Below, piece by piece: positions 42,552-43,529 of a DNA stretch of 43,529 bases (its first letter is position 1; each line of letters opens with the position of its first letter). The stretch is from assembly GCA_028277225.1 (NCBI GenBank), contig JANQHB010000074.1, positions 1 to 43,529 on the forward strand, read 5' to 3'. The notes beneath the pieces were generated by a model. The model was not told the DNA's origin. It worked only from the letters and a program-made list of their open reading frames with translations, and did no database searches. The translations under genes were made by a program, and so were the position numbers. This DNA is from Chlorobium sp. GTDB lineage: Bacteria; Bacteroidota; Chlorobiia; Chlorobiales; Chlorobiaceae.

Positions 42552-43217
42552 CTATCGGGAGGGAACCGGACTCAGAAGACCTTTCCAGTTCTGAACGAGG
42601 TAGGATATTCCTGTATAGACCGTATAAACAGTAATCAGAAGCATGATATGGTCCAGATAATCGGAATACAGAATCCTGATGAAAAAACCGGATACCTGCT
42701 CGCCGGTATACGCTTTTTCTCCGAGAAGAATGAACAGCATCATCACATAGGCAAAGACATTCTGTACCAGGGTCTTGTACTTTGCCTCCCTGCTGGTAAT
42801 CACGGGTTTTTCCTTCCATTCAGCATAGACACGAAGAACCGTTACGACAATATCACGCAGCAGCACCAGAAGCACCATCCATAAAACAAGATACCCCTCA
42901 CGAACATAGATCAGGAACGCTGCAGTTATGAGAATTTTGTCTGCCAACGGATCGAGAAATGCACCGAGCCTGCTGGTCAGACCGTACTTCCTGGCATGAT
43001 AACCGTCCCAGATATCAGTAAGGGATGCGGCAATAAAAACAATAATCCCCAAGAGCTTCAGAGACGCAGACTCCTGCAAAAGCAGAAACGCGAAAACCGG
43101 TACGAGCACTATGCGCACTGTCGTCAGTACATTGGGAAAAATCCTGTGCAGCATACCACAAATAATGAGGAAAGGTGGATAGATTCTTCTGCGCTCAAGA
43201 TAATGCATCCGCCCCAT
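42552..43217 (-). CDS. pgsA: CDP-diacylglycerol-glycerol-3-phosphate 3-phosphatidyltransferase
   Basis: This 221-residue integral membrane enzyme makes phosphatidylglycerol phosphate. The CDP-alcohol phosphotransferase motif is complete: Asp68, Asp71-Gly72, Ala75-Arg76, Gly85, Asp89 and Asp93. About five helices are visible. The ATG at 43217 is used, but the family usually begins near the FPNVLTTVRI segment, so an internal ATG at 43154 is a real alternative and the first 21 residues may not be translated. The product feeds pgpA downstream; phosphatidylglycerol is a main lipid in photosynthetic membranes. Confidence 0.93.
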   Translation of the reverse strand: MGRMHYLERRRIYPPFLIICGMLHRIFPNVLTTVRIVLVPVFAFLLLQESASLKLLGIIVFIAASLTDIWDGYHARKYGLTSRLGAFLDPLADKILITAAFLIYVREGYLVLWMVLLVLLRDIVVTVLRVYAEWKEKPVITSREAKYKTLVQNVFAYVMMLFILLGEKAYTGEQVSGFFIRILYSDYLDHIMLLITVYTVYTGISYLVQNWKGLLSPVPSR

Positions 43218-43529
43218 TTTCTCAACTGAAGGGGAATGTCAGATGTGGGGTGTGAGATGTTAGTTGTTGAGTCGTTGAGCTGTTGAGTTGTTGGGTTGTT
43301 GGTTCTCCGATCCAGTTGAAAAAGACTAAAAGGACGTAAAGGACTCAAATGACAAAAATCCCCGCCCCTACAACTTGCCGACTGCCCACTGAAGACTGCC
43401 TGATATTTCTCCTATAGGTCCCATAAGTCCTATAGGACCTATAAATGATCAAGAACGATTCTCCACAAACTTTTCGCTCCAGGCAATTATCTTCTCACTT
43501 AGAACTAAGGACTCAGAACTGAGAACTAT
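43218..43529. other. Repeat-rich right end of the window
   Basis: No gene is supported. In order there is a GATGTGG/GATGTTA-type stretch (43244-43262), five 8-base units of TTGTTGAG type (43264-43303), the block shared with 19485-19616 (43301-43400), a CCTATAGG/GTCCTATAGGACC string (43411-43444), and four heptamers TTAGAAC, TAAGGAC, TCAGAAC, TGAGAAC (43499-43526). Confidence 0.8.
43301..43400. repeat. Shared intergenic block (copy 2)
   Basis: GATCCAGTTGAAAAA, AGGACGTAAAGGACT, GACAAAAATCCC and CCCCTACAACTTGCCGACTG occur in the same order as at 19485-19616. This copy lacks about 30 bases that hold the left arm and centre of the GGGCGGG palindrome in the other copy. Confidence 0.85.

Overview
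The window looks like a chromosomal segment of a green sulfur bacterium (Chlorobi/Chlorobiaceae) or a close relative. This is inferred from family resemblance rather than from a marker gene: an archaeal-type S-adenosylmethionine synthetase, a PPi-type phosphofructokinase, the MEP isoprenoid genes ispF and dxs, Bacteroidetes/Chlorobi-like TonB receptors and PepSY proteins, and weak Shine-Dalgarno signals at most starts. No rRNA, tRNA, CRISPR array, transposase or photosynthesis gene was found.

Region 1 (1-15.0 kb) is a metal or metal-tetrapyrrole acquisition island. On the minus strand lie the start of an ExbB/MotA-like gene and a TonB-dependent receptor with a Cys-x2-Cys plug motif. Divergent from these is a plus-strand cluster: a CbiX-like chelatase predicted to be a lipoprotein, a small PepSY membrane protein, a second CbiX-like lipoprotein, and a DmeF-type cation exporter. 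Facing it is a minus-strand row: a TonB receptor, a c-type cytochrome, a YezD/DUF2292 protein and a BtuB-like receptor. Divergent from that row is exbB-exbD-tonB, followed by a small Cys/His protein, flavodoxin, a secreted protein and ferritin. The chelatases appear to sit outside the cytoplasm, next to receptors, a possible electron donor and an exporter. This suggests processing of a metallated ligand in the periplasm, and it is the best candidate here for an undescribed system.

Region 2 (15.3-19.5 kb) holds a metallophosphoesterase, alpha-glucan phosphorylase and dihydroorotate dehydrogenase. Region 3 (19.9-25.9 kb) is a second uptake locus: a large PepSY protein, then AraC regulator, TonB receptor and SAM methyltransferase. 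A 63-codon remnant of a second copy of the methyltransferase lies just before the regulator, so this cassette has been duplicated or rearranged.

Region 4 (26.2-43.2 kb) is mostly housekeeping: ispF, an FtsX-type permease, PPi-PFK, ilvE, holB, cutA, an esterase, a trypsin-like protease with a companion lipoprotein, a lipase-like protein, archaeal-type SAM synthetase, a DinB-like protein, a truncated MFS gene, a PagL-like outer membrane enzyme, a YjbQ protein, dxs, pgpA and pgsA.

The intergenic spaces are unusually rich in short repeats. Many are degenerate tandem arrays with a 7-base period. Others are a GGGCGGGTTT palindrome, a CCTGAATTGAGCG inverted-repeat element, a recurrent terminator sequence, and a block of roughly 100-130 bp shared between 19.5 kb and 43.3 kb. 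Several repeats run right up to, or into, the ends of genes.
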